Source: Burkholderiales bacterium
Lineage (GTDB): Bacteria; Pseudomonadota; Gammaproteobacteria; Burkholderiales; Burkholderiaceae_C
Direction of reading: 5' to 3'
Length of the DNA stretch: 64,000 nucleotides
Assembly (NCBI GenBank): GCA_030603635.1
Contig: JAUVXK010000003.1
Coordinates: 1 to 64,000, forward strand
In this document: positions 44,747-53,094 of the stretch, piece after piece
Position numbering within the stretch: position 1 is the stretch's first letter
Layout: each line of letters opens with the position of its first letter
Notes under the pieces: model-generated
Seen by the model: only the letters and a program-made list of their open reading frames with translations
What the model was told of the DNA's origin: nothing
Databases searched by the model: none
Position numbers and translations under genes: made by a program

Positions 44747-45154
44747 TTATCGCGGCTTCAGCTCCAGGGCGGCGGAGTTCATGCAATACCGCAGGCCGGT
44801 GGGGTGAGGCCCGTCTTCAAACACGTGGCCCAGATGGGCGCCGCACTGGCTGCACACGGTTTCGGTGCGGACCATGCCATGGCTGGTGTCGGTGATTTCG
44901 GTGATGGCGCCAGGAACGGCCTCGTAGAAACTGGGCCAGCCGCAGCCGGCGTCGAACTTGGTGGCGCTGTGGAACAGGTGGTTGCCGCAGCAGATGCAGT
45001 GGTAGCTGCCATCGGCCCACACCTGCTCGTACTTGCCGGTGTAGGGGCGCTCGGTGTGGGCCAGGCGTGTCACGTGATAGGCCAAGGGCTCGGCGCCCTT
45101 GGTGGCCAGCAGCTCGCGCCAGGCTTCGTCGGGTTTCTGGATCGGGAAGGTCAT
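44747..45154 (-). CDS. msrB: Peptide methionine (R)-S-oxide reductase
   Basis: A 135-residue enzyme that repairs methionine-R-sulfoxide. Two zinc-binding CxxC pairs are seen (CICCG and VCSQCG), AGCGWPSF and [19 protein letters not shown] are diagnostic, and the catalytic cysteine is in RYCMNS. It lies 1 nt after the Crp-like regulator gene, so the two are co-expressed. Confidence 0.96.
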   Translation of the reverse strand: MTFPIQKPDEAWRELLATKGAEPLAYHVTRLAHTERPYTGKYEQVWADGSYHCICCGNHLFHSATKFDAGCGWPSFYEAVPGAITEITDTSHGMVRTETVCSQCGAHLGHVFEDGPHPTGLRYCMNSAALELKPR

Positions 45155-45155
45155 G

Positions 45156-45872
45156 TCAAGGCAATTGTGCGTCGCTCGCGGAAGCCTTGATGCGGACAGG
45201 GTTGGCGAGTTGTTCGAGTGCCTCCTCGTTGAGGATGTCCACCCGCCCGAACTCCAGCGACACCCAGCCCTGGGCCTCGAACTGCTTGAGCACGCGGTTG
45301 ATGGTCTGGCGTGACAGCCCCGCCAGGTGACCCAGGTCTTCCTGGGACAAGGTGATCTTGCGCACCCCCGACCAGAAGAAGTGGCTCAGGTACTGGGCCA
45401 CGCGTTCGTCGGGGCTGCGCAGCCGCCCGGACTCGATGGCGGCCATGGCCTGCCCCAGCCGCATGTTGAGGTGTTCGATGAGAAAGTGGGCGAACGGCAG
45501 GCTGTGACGGTAGAGGCGCTGGAACTGCGCCAGCGGCATGCCGATGAGGGTGGTGTCGCGCAGGGCGATCACGTCGTAGCGCCAGACCCCGCCCTTGAGC
45601 ACCGAGCCTTCCCCGAACCACTCGCCGGCTGGCACACCGAGAAACGCCGACAGCCGCCCGTCGGGCGCCTTGGTCTGCAGCTTGGCCATGCCGGAAAGCA
45701 CCCCGTACCAGCCGTCGATCGGATCGCCCTCGGCCAGCAGGACTTCGCCCTTGCCGGCCTTGCGCAGCACCATGGCGTCCAGCAGTTCGTTCTTTTCCTG
45801 GGCCGACAGGGTGGTGAACCAGGGCTGGGCGTGCAGGAAAACGCTGGCGGGTGAACGGGGCTCTAGCAGCAT
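45156..45872 (-). CDS. Crp/Fnr family transcription regulator
   Basis: A 238-residue protein from the ATG at 45872; an in-frame ATG at 45983 would add 37 residues without domain features. The cyclic-nucleotide-like domain spans ~15-130 ([20 protein letters not shown]). The HTH is in [25 protein letters not shown]. There is no cysteine cluster, so it is not an FNR-type Fe-S sensor. It is divergent from an acyl-CoA ligase gene with a palindrome between, and first in the run with msrB. It may control one or both sides. Confidence 0.9.
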   Translation of the reverse strand: MLLEPRSPASVFLHAQPWFTTLSAQEKNELLDAMVLRKAGKGEVLLAEGDPIDGWYGVLSGMAKLQTKAPDGRLSAFLGVPAGEWFGEGSVLKGGVWRYDVIALRDTTLIGMPLAQFQRLYRHSLPFAHFLIEHLNMRLGQAMAAIESGRLRSPDERVAQYLSHFFWSGVRKITLSQEDLGHLAGLSRQTINRVLKQFEAQGWVSLEFGRVDILNEEALEQLANPVRIKASASDAQLP

Positions 45873-45948
45873 GGGTGTGGTGTCGGCTGGGGAGATGTCG
45901 GCTCTGCGACAGATTCTGACGGGCTTTCGGGTTTCCCATGATGCCAGA

Positions 45949-45980
45949 GAACCGGGAACACCAGATAGTTCTATCGGTTC
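45949..45980. promoter_or_regulatory. Nested palindromes between the Crp-like regulator and acyl-CoA ligase
   Basis: GAACCG (45949-45954) and CGGTTC (45975-45980) form an outer inverted repeat, and GATAG-TT-CTATC (45964-45975) an inner one. The divergent position next to a Crp-like regulator gene makes an operator plausible. It is not the classical TGTGA-N6-TCACA Crp site. Confidence 0.45.
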
Positions 45981-46007
45981 CATGCAAAGACACCAACGGA
46001 GACACAG

Positions 46008-47645
46008 ATGCTAGGCTTGATGCAAGACCAGCCCTTGCTGATTTCGGACCTGATCGAACACGCGGCCCGTCACCACGGGGATGTGGAGATCGTTTCGCGG
46101 CGTGTGGAGGGCGACATCCACCGCACCACTTACCGGGAGGCGGCCGGTCGTTCGCGCCAGTTGGCCGGCGCTCTGGATGCCCTGGGCCTGGCCCAGGGCG
46201 ACCGCGTGGCTTCACTGGCCTGGAACGGCTATCGCCATTTCGAGATGTATTTCGGTGTGAGTGGCTCCGGGCGGGTGTTGCACACGATCAATCCGCGCCT
46301 GATTCCCGACCAGATCGCCTGGATCGTCAACCACGCCCAGGACCAGGCACTGTTTTTCGACGTGACGTTCTGGCCCGTCATCAAGGCCATCCACGACAAA
46401 TGTCCCACCGTCAAGCGCTGGGTGGCCCTGTGCGACGACGTCCACCTGGCCAAGATCACGGAAGGGGGAGGCATTCCCCACCTCGTGAGTTATGAAGCCC
46501 TGATTGGCGGGCAGGCCACCGACTACGCCTGGCCCCGGTTCGACGACCAGACCGCTTCCAGCATGTGCTACACCAGCGGCACCACCGGCCACCCCAAGGC
46601 GGCGCTGTACAGCCACAAGTCCACCATCCTGCATGCCTATGCCGCCGCGCTGCCCGACGTGATGTGCCTCAGCGCCCGCGACAGCGTATTGCCCGTGGTG
46701 CCGATGTTCCACGTCAATGCCTGGGGGATTCCCTATTCGGCCTGCGCGGTGGGCTGCAAGCTGGTGTTCCCCGGCCCGGCCATGGACGGCAAGTCCATCT
46801 ACGAACTTCTGGATGGCGAGCGTGTGACCTTCGCGGCCGGCGTGCCCACGGTGTGGCAGATGCTGCTCACCCATATGGCGCAAAACGGTCTGAAGCTGCC
46901 GCACCTGACGCGCACCGTGATCGGCGGCTCGGCCTGCCCACCCGCCATGATCACGGCCTTCCGTGAGCAGTATGACGTGGACGTGCTCCACGCCTGGGGC
47001 ATGACCGAGATGAGCCCGCTGGGCACGTTGTGCACGCTGAAGAACAAGCACCTTGTGCTGCCGGAAGACGAGCAGATGAAGATCCGTCTCAAGCAGGGGC
47101 GTGCGATCTTCGGCATCGACATGAAGGTGGTGGGCCCCGATGGCCGGGAACTGCCCTGGGACGGCAAGTCCTCGGGCGATCTGCTGGTCAAGGGGCCTTG
47201 GATCATCCGTGACTACTACAAGGGCGAGGGCCCGCCCCCGCTGGTGGACGGCTGGTTCCCCACCGGCGACGTGGCCACCATCGACGCCGATGGTTTCATG
47301 CAGATCACGGACCGCAGCAAGGACGTGATCAAGTCCGGCGGGGAGTGGATCAGCTCCATCGACGTGGAAAACATTGCCATGGCACATCCTGCGGTACTGA
47401 TGGCGGCTTGCATCGGCGTCAGGCACCCGAAGTGGGACGAGCGCCCCATCGTGGTCGTGGTCAAGAAGCCCGGCCAGGAGGTGACCCGCGAAGAATTGCT
47501 GGCCTTCTACGAAGGCAAGATCGCCAAGTGGCAGATCCCGGATGACGCTGTGTTCGTGGAGGCCATTCCGCTGGGCGCCACCGGCAAGATGCAGAAGATG
47601 AAGCTGCGAGAGCAGTTGGCCGACTACCGCCTTCCGGGGCTGTGA
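46008..47645 (+). CDS. Medium/long-chain acyl-CoA ligase (AMP-forming)
   Basis: A 545-residue member of the ANL superfamily. The AMP-binding P-loop is [17 protein letters not shown], the A5 motif is [34 protein letters not shown] is A7, and the catalytic lysine lies in ATGKMQK near the C-terminus. Closest in flavour to AlkK/DmdB-type ligases that activate medium-chain or related acids. A CGGAGA ribosome site 5 nt before the ATG fixes the start. It leads into the Liv-type transporter and beta-oxidation genes, which suggests that it activates the imported acid. Confidence 0.93.
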   Translation: MLGLMQDQPLLISDLIEHAARHHGDVEIVSRRVEGDIHRTTYREAAGRSRQLAGALDALGLAQGDRVASLAWNGYRHFEMYFGVSGSGRVLHTINPRLIPDQIAWIVNHAQDQALFFDVTFWPVIKAIHDKCPTVKRWVALCDDVHLAKITEGGGIPHLVSYEALIGGQATDYAWPRFDDQTASSMCYTSGTTGHPKAALYSHKSTILHAYAAALPDVMCLSARDSVLPVVPMFHVNAWGIPYSACAVGCKLVFPGPAMDGKSIYELLDGERVTFAAGVPTVWQMLLTHMAQNGLKLPHLTRTVIGGSACPPAMITAFREQYDVDVLHAWGMTEMSPLGTLCTLKNKHLVLPEDEQMKIRLKQGRAIFGIDMKVVGPDGRELPWDGKSSGDLLVKGPWIIRDYYKGEGPPPLVDGWFPTGDVATIDADGFMQITDRSKDVIKSGGEWISSIDVENIAMAHPAVLMAACIGVRHPKWDERPIVVVVKKPGQEVTREELLAFYEGKIAKWQIPDDAVFVEAIPLGATGKMQKMKLREQLADYRLPGL

Positions 47646-47663
47646 TGCCGGGCCACGCAGTCA

Positions 47664-47695
47664 CTCAGGCGATAGGGGCTAGGGCTATCCCTGAG
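47664..47695 (+). terminator. Hairpin between the ligase and the transporter operon
   Basis: CTCAGG-(c)-GATAG pairs with CTATC-CCTGAG around a 9-nt loop, an 11-bp stem with one bulge. It lies 19 nt after the ligase stop. There is no U-tract, so it may be an attenuator or operator rather than a terminator. The GATAG/CTATC arms recur from the palindrome at 45964. Confidence 0.45.
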
Positions 47696-47756
47696 AGCGT
47701 GTTTGAAAGACCCCAGTAAGCTTTGTTCGTTCCACCACCACCAAGGAGACATACCG

Positions 47757-48992
47757 ATGAAACTGATGATCAAGGCCCTGACCGGCGCTGCCATGCTGAC
47801 CTGCGCCTTCACGGCGTTCGCCCAAAAGGGCGAAACGGTGAAGATCGCCTGGATCGACCCGCTGTCGGGCCTCATGGCCCCGGTGGGTACCAACCAGCTG
47901 CGCAGCTTCCAGTTCTTCGCGGAAAAATTCAGTGGCGACGCCAACCCCGCAGGGGTCAAGTTTGAAGTGGTTGGCTTCGACAACAAGCTCAGCCCTGCCG
48001 AAAGCCTCACGGCCCTGCAGGCTGCGATCGACCAGGGGGTGCGCTACATCGCCCAGGGCAACGGTTCCTCGGTGGCCGGCGCCCTGATCGACGCGGTGAA
48101 CCGCCACAACAGCCGCAACCCCGGCAAGGAAGTGGTGTTCCTCAACTACGCCGCCGTGGATCCGGACTTCACCAACAGCAAGTGCAGCTTCTGGCACTTC
48201 CGCTTCGATGCCGACACGTCCATGAAAGTGGAGGCGCTGACCACGTTCATGAAGGACGATCCGACGATCAAGAAGGTTTTCCTGATCAACCAGAACTATT
48301 CGCACGGCCACCAGGTGGCCAAGTACGCCAAGGAAAACCTCAAGCGCAAGCGCCCGGACATCGAGATCGTGGGCGAGGACCTGCACCCGCTGGCCCAGGT
48401 GCGTGACTTCGCACCCTACATCGCCAAGATCCGGGCTTCGGGGGCCGATTCGGTGATCACCGGCAACTGGGGTTCCGACCTCGCGCTGCTGGTGCGCGCC
48501 GCCAATGAGGCCGGCTTCAATGGTCGTTTCTTCACCTACTACACCGGCGTCACCGGTACACCCACGGCGCTGGGCACCAACGCCGAAGGCCGGGTCTATC
48601 AGGTGGCCTACAACCACTACAACATGGGCGGCCAGATGGACAGGTGGATGGCCGAGTTCAAGCAGCGGTTCAACGACGACTTCTACACCGGGTCTGTGGT
48701 CAACATCTACAAGGGGCTTTCTCAGGCGATGGCCAATGCCAAGTCCACCGATCCGGTGAAAGTGGCCCAGGCGTTTTCCGGGATGAAGTTCCAGGGCTTC
48801 AACGGCGAAGTGGAGATGCGCCGCCTGGACCATCAGCTCCAGCAGCCGCTGTACCTGACCCGCTGGCAGAAAACCGACGCCAAGCACCCGTACAGCCCCG
48901 AGAACACGGGCATGACGCTGGTGCCGGTGCGTGAATTCCCGGCGTACGTGGCCAGCACGCCGACGAGCTGCCAGATGCGGCGCCCGGGCTGA
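47757..48992 (+). CDS. ABC transporter substrate-binding protein, branched-chain amino acid/amide type
   Basis: A 411-residue periplasmic binding protein with a signal peptide (MKLMIKALTGAAMLTCAFTAFAQ). The family fold begins VKIAWIDPLSGLMAPVG and continues through QNYSHGHQVAKYAKE and GNWGSDLALLVRAANEAGF. AAGGAGA at 47743-47749 is a strong ribosome site. The ligand is unknown; homologues bind leucine-like amino acids, amides, or aromatic or short acids. The surrounding acyl-CoA genes favour an organic acid. A stable hairpin follows and probably raises its level above the membrane parts. Confidence 0.92.
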   Translation: MKLMIKALTGAAMLTCAFTAFAQKGETVKIAWIDPLSGLMAPVGTNQLRSFQFFAEKFSGDANPAGVKFEVVGFDNKLSPAESLTALQAAIDQGVRYIAQGNGSSVAGALIDAVNRHNSRNPGKEVVFLNYAAVDPDFTNSKCSFWHFRFDADTSMKVEALTTFMKDDPTIKKVFLINQNYSHGHQVAKYAKENLKRKRPDIEIVGEDLHPLAQVRDFAPYIAKIRASGADSVITGNWGSDLALLVRAANEAGFNGRFFTYYTGVTGTPTALGTNAEGRVYQVAYNHYNMGGQMDRWMAEFKQRFNDDFYTGSVVNIYKGLSQAMANAKSTDPVKVAQAFSGMKFQGFNGEVEMRRLDHQLQQPLYLTRWQKTDAKHPYSPENTGMTLVPVREFPAYVASTPTSCQMRRPG

Positions 48993-49011
48993 CGATCGTC
49001 ATGTCCCGATG

Positions 49012-49038
49012 CGGAGCCTGGCCAGGCGCCAGGCTCCG
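49012..49038 (+). terminator. Stable hairpin between binding-protein and permease genes
   Basis: A perfect 10-bp stem CGGAGCCTGG/CCAGGCTCCG with a 7-nt loop, 20 nt after the binding-protein stop. Only ATTT follows. It is likely a partial terminator or mRNA-stabilising element that lets the binding protein be made in excess of the permeases. Confidence 0.65.
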
Positions 49039-49131
49039 ATTTAAGCTTCCAGCCTGTGTGATCCGACTGCAAGTCGTGCAGTCCAGGGCTGTTTTTTTCC
49101 TCCGAGAGGCTGGCTACCCGCCAGAAACGAT

Positions 49132-50163
49132 GTGACGCTGGAATTTTTCATCATTTCCATGCTGAACGGGCTGAGTTACGGCTTGCTGCTGTTCATGCTC
49201 AGTTCCGGTCTGACCCTGATCTTCAGCATGATGGGTGTGCTGAACTTCGCGCATGCCAGCTTTTACATGGTCGGCGCCTACCTGGGCTATTCGATCGCGC
49301 AGGTGGCGGGGTTCTGGGTTGCGCTGTTCCTGGCGCCTGTGCTCGTGGGGCTCATGGGCGCGGGGTTCGAGCGAACCAGTCTGCGCAAGGTGCACAAGTA
49401 TGGCCACGTGCCCGAGCTGCTGGTCACCTTCGGTCTGTCGTACATCATTCTGGAATTGGTCCAGCTGGTCTGGGGCCGTTCGGCCGTGGAATTCCGGCCG
49501 GCTGAAGTTCTGCAGGGTTCGGCTTTTACGTTGATGCACTATGCCGACGACACGATCGGGTTCATGTTCGGCCGCGCACCAGCCGATCTGTGCAGTGCTG
49601 CTGCAGGCACCATCTGTTCGTATTTCCCCGCCACACGGGCCTTCATGATGCTGGTGGCCGTTGTGATGCTGCTGAGCCTGTGGCTGTTGATCACCCGCAC
49701 ACGGGTGGGCATGGTGATCCAGGCCGCGTTGACGCACCCAGAAATGGTGGAAGCCCTGGGCCACAACGTGCCCCGAGTGTTCATGCTGGTGTTTGGCGCG
49801 GGTACCGCGCTCGCCGGGCTGGCCGGGGTGATCGGTGGCAGCACCTTCGTCACGGAGCCGGCGATGGCGCTGACGCTGGGTTCGCTGATTTTCGTGGTGG
49901 TGGTGGTGGGCGGGCTGGGTTCGCTGTCCGGAGCCTTCCTGGCGTCGCTGCTCATAGGCGTGATCCAGACCTTTGCCGTGGCCCTGGACCATTCACTGGC
50001 CGGGGTGTTGCAGAACATGGGCGTGGAATTGTCGGATGCAGCGCGCCAGAACGATCTGCTGCGCCTGACCATTTCGCAGGTGGCCCCGATCCTGCCGTAC
50101 CTGTTCCTCGTGCTGATCCTGATCTTCCGCCCCAGGGGCTTGCTGGGTAACCGTGAAACCTGA
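49132..50163 (+). CDS. livH: ABC transporter permease, LivH type
   Basis: A 343-residue inner-membrane protein starting with GTG. Multiple hydrophobic spans are present, and the LivH hallmark MMGVLNFAHASFYMVGAYLG is near the N-terminus. The EAA-type cytoplasmic loop is GMVIQAALTHPEMVEALGHN. An unusual ~35-residue periplasmic insertion (FGRAPADLCSAAAGTICSYF) with two cysteines lies in the middle and could form a disulfide. Confidence 0.93.
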   Translation: MTLEFFIISMLNGLSYGLLLFMLSSGLTLIFSMMGVLNFAHASFYMVGAYLGYSIAQVAGFWVALFLAPVLVGLMGAGFERTSLRKVHKYGHVPELLVTFGLSYIILELVQLVWGRSAVEFRPAEVLQGSAFTLMHYADDTIGFMFGRAPADLCSAAAGTICSYFPATRAFMMLVAVVMLLSLWLLITRTRVGMVIQAALTHPEMVEALGHNVPRVFMLVFGAGTALAGLAGVIGGSTFVTEPAMALTLGSLIFVVVVVGGLGSLSGAFLASLLIGVIQTFAVALDHSLAGVLQNMGVELSDAARQNDLLRLTISQVAPILPYLFLVLILIFRPRGLLGNRET

Positions 50164-50175
50164 GGCTGCACACCC

Positions 50176-51468
50176 ATGACTACCGCTTACTACAGTTTCA
50201 AACCCTACAACGTCGGTCGCTGGATCATCTGGTCGCTGTTTGCGCTGGTGCTGATCTTCGCTCCACGTGTGTTCGACAGCAACCTGTCGGTCAGCATGCT
50301 GGCGCAGATGGGTATTGCCATCATTGCCTGCCTGTCCTACAACATGCTGCTGGGGCAGGGGGGTATGCTGAGCTTCGGCCATGCGGTCTATACCGGGCTG
50401 GGCTCTTATGTGGCCATTCATGTGCTGCTGCGCGTGTCCGATGGGCTTATGACCCTGCCGGTGAGCATGATCCCGCTGGTAGGGGGATTGGCCGGCTTGT
50501 TCTTCGCCATTCTGTTTGGCTACGTGACCACCAAGAAGGCAGGTACCACGTTCGCCATGATCACCCTGGGGATGGGCGAGCTGGTGTTTGCCATGTCGCT
50601 CATGTTCTCTGACTTCTTCGGTGGTGAAGCCGGCATCTCGGCCGACCGGGTGGTGGGAGATGCGGTGTTCGGCATCACTTATGGGCCCAACGTGCAGGTG
50701 TATTACCTGATTGCGGTGTACACCTTCATCTCCGTGGCGCTGATGTATGCATTTACCCGTACGCCGCTGGGGCGCATCATCAACGCGGTGCGAGACAACC
50801 CTGAGCGGGTGGAATTCATCGGCTACAACACCCAGATGGTGCGTTACCTGGTGTTCATGATTGCCGGCTTCTTTGCCGGGATCGCCGGGGGGCTGGCCGC
50901 TATCCAGTTCGAGATCGTCACGGCCGAGGTGGTGGGGCCTATCCGTTCGGGGGGCTACCTGCTGTTCACCTTTCTGGGCGGCGCCACGTTCTTCTTCGGG
51001 CCGATCATCGGGGGCGTGCTGATGGTGCTGGCCTTCGTGCTGTTCTCGGAAATCACCAAGGCCTGGTTGCTGTACCTGGGGCTGATCTTCCTGTTCATGG
51101 TGATGTACGCGCCGGGAGGCATTGCCAGCCTGATCATGATGAACCTGCGGGTGGCCATGTTCGGTCGGCTGCGGGAGCTGTGGGTGAGCTATCTGGCGCT
51201 GGCGCTGACCGCGCTGGTGTTCCTGGTGGGAGCGGGGGCCATGATCGAGATGGTCTACCACCTGCAGCTCAACACCGCGCTGGGTGATCAGGTGCGCTTC
51301 CTGGGTGTGTCGCTGAACGCCCGCGAGGCATCGAGCTGGTTTGGCTCCCTCTTCGTGGCGTTGACGGGGCTGGGGCTGTTCGAGCTCACACGCTACCACT
51401 TCCGCCAGCAGTGGGCCGAGATCCAGACCTACATCGAGAAAGAAATCAAACGCCGGGAGACTTCCTGA
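50176..51468 (+). CDS. livM: ABC transporter permease, LivM type, with C-terminal extension
   Basis: A 430-residue inner-membrane protein. The LivM core is seen in GQGGMLSFGHAVYTGLGSY and RTPLGRIINAVRDNPERVEFIGYN. About 90 residues beyond the usual end add two membrane spans (YLALALTALVFLVGAGAMIE; SLFVALTGLGLFELT) and a charged tail. Its stop overlaps livG by 1 nt (TGATG). Confidence 0.93.
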   Translation: MTTAYYSFKPYNVGRWIIWSLFALVLIFAPRVFDSNLSVSMLAQMGIAIIACLSYNMLLGQGGMLSFGHAVYTGLGSYVAIHVLLRVSDGLMTLPVSMIPLVGGLAGLFFAILFGYVTTKKAGTTFAMITLGMGELVFAMSLMFSDFFGGEAGISADRVVGDAVFGITYGPNVQVYYLIAVYTFISVALMYAFTRTPLGRIINAVRDNPERVEFIGYNTQMVRYLVFMIAGFFAGIAGGLAAIQFEIVTAEVVGPIRSGGYLLFTFLGGATFFFGPIIGGVLMVLAFVLFSEITKAWLLYLGLIFLFMVMYAPGGIASLIMMNLRVAMFGRLRELWVSYLALALTALVFLVGAGAMIEMVYHLQLNTALGDQVRFLGVSLNAREASSWFGSLFVALTGLGLFELTRYHFRQQWAEIQTYIEKEIKRRETS

Positions 51469-52250
51469 TGTCCGCACCTTACGTTCTGGAATTGAAAGAC
51501 CTGCGCAAGAACTTCGGCAAGACCGAGATCATCCGTGGCGTGAACCTGGCGGTGACCGCTGGCGAGCGGGTGGCCATCATCGGGCCGAACGGGGCGGGCA
51601 AATCCACGCTGTTCAACCTGATCAGTGGTCGTTTCGCCCCCACTTCGGGAGAGGTGTGGCTGAATGGCCAGCGCATTGAAGGCAAAAAGCCTTTCGAGAT
51701 CAACCGGCTGGGGCTGTCGCGCAGCTTCCAGATCACCAACATCTTCCCCAAGCTCAGCGTGTTCGAGAACCTGCGCTGCGGGGTGCTGTGGAGCCTGGGC
51801 TACAAGTACACCTTTTTCAAGTTCCTGGCGGACCTGGAGGACGCCAACGAGCGGGCCGATGAGCTGCTGGAGATGATCCGCCTGGACAAGAAGCGCGATA
51901 CGCTGGCCATGAACCTGACCTATGCAGAACAGCGGGCATTGGAGATCGGTATCACGATTGCGGGTGGGGCCAATGTGGTGTTGCTCGACGAACCCACGGC
52001 CGGTATGAGCAAGAGCGAGACCAAGCGCTTCATCGAATTGATTCGCGAGATCACGGTGGGCAAGACCTTGCTCACTGTCGAGCACGACATGGGCGTGGTG
52101 TTCGGTCTGGCGGACAAGATTGCCGTGGTGGTCTATGGCGAAGTCATCGCCTACGACGTGCCCGAGGCGGTGCGCGCCAATCCGCGTGTGCAGGAAGCCT
52201 ACCTGGGCTCGGTGCTGGCCGAGGAGCAGGCCGCAGGCGCGGCGCATTGA
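51468..52250 (+). CDS. livG: ABC transporter ATPase, LivG type
   Basis: A 260-residue ATPase. Walker A is GPNGAGKST. Walker B is VVLLDEPTAGMS. The signature region LTYAEQRALEIGI replaces the classical LSGGQ, with A and E in place of two glycines, a departure from LSYGEQR in other LivG proteins. The start MSAPYVLELKDL shares one base with the livM stop. Confidence 0.94.
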   Translation: MSAPYVLELKDLRKNFGKTEIIRGVNLAVTAGERVAIIGPNGAGKSTLFNLISGRFAPTSGEVWLNGQRIEGKKPFEINRLGLSRSFQITNIFPKLSVFENLRCGVLWSLGYKYTFFKFLADLEDANERADELLEMIRLDKKRDTLAMNLTYAEQRALEIGITIAGGANVVLLDEPTAGMSKSETKRFIELIREITVGKTLLTVEHDMGVVFGLADKIAVVVYGEVIAYDVPEAVRANPRVQEAYLGSVLAEEQAAGAAH

Positions 52251-52264
52251 AGGAAGCGAAGAAC

Positions 52265-52960
52265 ATGCTCGACATCAACAACCTGCACGCCTACTACGGC
52301 AAGAGCCATGTGCTTCACGGGGTGCATTTCAAGGTCGGTCAGGGCGAGATCGTGGCGCTGCTGGGGCGCAACGGCTCGGGCCGCTCCACGACGGCCAAGG
52401 CCATCATGGGGCTGGTCGACGCCGAGGGCGAGATCGCCTGGAAGGGCCAACCGATTCGGGGGATGAAGCCTTTTGAGGTCGCGCACCTGGGACTGGGCTA
52501 CGTGCCGGAGAACCGCGACATCTTCCCCAAACTCACGGTTCACCAGAACCTCATGCTCGGGCAGAAGGGCAGTGGCAAGGGCAGCCGCTGGTCGTTCGAC
52601 GACATGTACGCCATGTTTCCTCGCCTGAAGGAGCGCCAGCATACCGAAGCCGGTGTGATGTCGGGTGGCGAACAGCAGATGCTGACCCTGTGCCGCACGC
52701 TGATGGGCGACCCGGAACTGATCATCATCGACGAGCCCACCGAGGGCCTGGCGCCGAAGATCGTGGAGCAGGTGGCCGAATTCCTCAAGAAGCTGAAGGA
52801 AAGGGGGGTGTCGGTGCTGCTGATTGAACAGAAGCTGACGATCGCGCTCAACATTTCCGACCGGGCACTGGTCATGGGACACGGCAGCATCGTGTTCGAC
52901 GACACGCCCGCGGCGCTCAAGGCCAACCCTTACGTCCGCAAGGAGTGGCTGGAGGTCTGA
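52265..52960 (+). CDS. livF: ABC transporter ATPase, LivF type, with Arg in Walker A
   Basis: A 231-residue ATPase. The signature MSGGEQQMLTL and Walker B LIIIDEPTEGLAP are intact, but Walker A reads GRNGSGRST: the catalytic lysine is Arg40. The same substitution may be common in this betaproteobacterial subfamily, as I have an impression of GRNGxGRST in relatives. The ATG at 52265 has AAGGAAG 8 nt upstream; an in-frame TTG at 52247 is less likely. It completes the SBP-livHMGF transporter. Confidence 0.93.
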   Translation: MLDINNLHAYYGKSHVLHGVHFKVGQGEIVALLGRNGSGRSTTAKAIMGLVDAEGEIAWKGQPIRGMKPFEVAHLGLGYVPENRDIFPKLTVHQNLMLGQKGSGKGSRWSFDDMYAMFPRLKERQHTEAGVMSGGEQQMLTLCRTLMGDPELIIIDEPTEGLAPKIVEQVAEFLKKLKERGVSVLLIEQKLTIALNISDRALVMGHGSIVFDDTPAALKANPYVRKEWLEV

Positions 52961-53023
52961 TCGCCGGTTGATTCCGGAGACAAACAGGTGACAGGTGTCC
53001 CTTCCGGAACCGGGCAGACTTCC

Positions 53024-53029
53024 TACAAT
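53024..53029 (+). promoter_or_regulatory. -10 element upstream of the FadB-like gene
   Basis: TACAAT lies 66 nt before the ATG. A weak -35 (TTCCGG-like, 52 region of poor match) sits at about 16 nt. The operator-like palindrome at 53040 would cover the start of transcription. Confidence 0.45.
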
Positions 53030-53039
53030 GCAATAACAC

Positions 53040-53051
53040 GAACGGTCGTTC
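53040..53051. promoter_or_regulatory. TetR-type operator-like palindrome
   Basis: GAACGGTCGTTC is an inverted repeat of GAAC/GTTC (fully ACGAACG-GT-CGTTC-like) placed just downstream of the -10 TACAAT. TetR-family regulators of acyl-CoA catabolism often bind such short palindromes at the start site. No TetR gene lies in the window, so the regulator would act from elsewhere. Confidence 0.55.
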
Positions 53052-53094
53052 TTTTTGGGCCGTTCTTCCCGCTACCGCCAGACTAGGAGACTGC

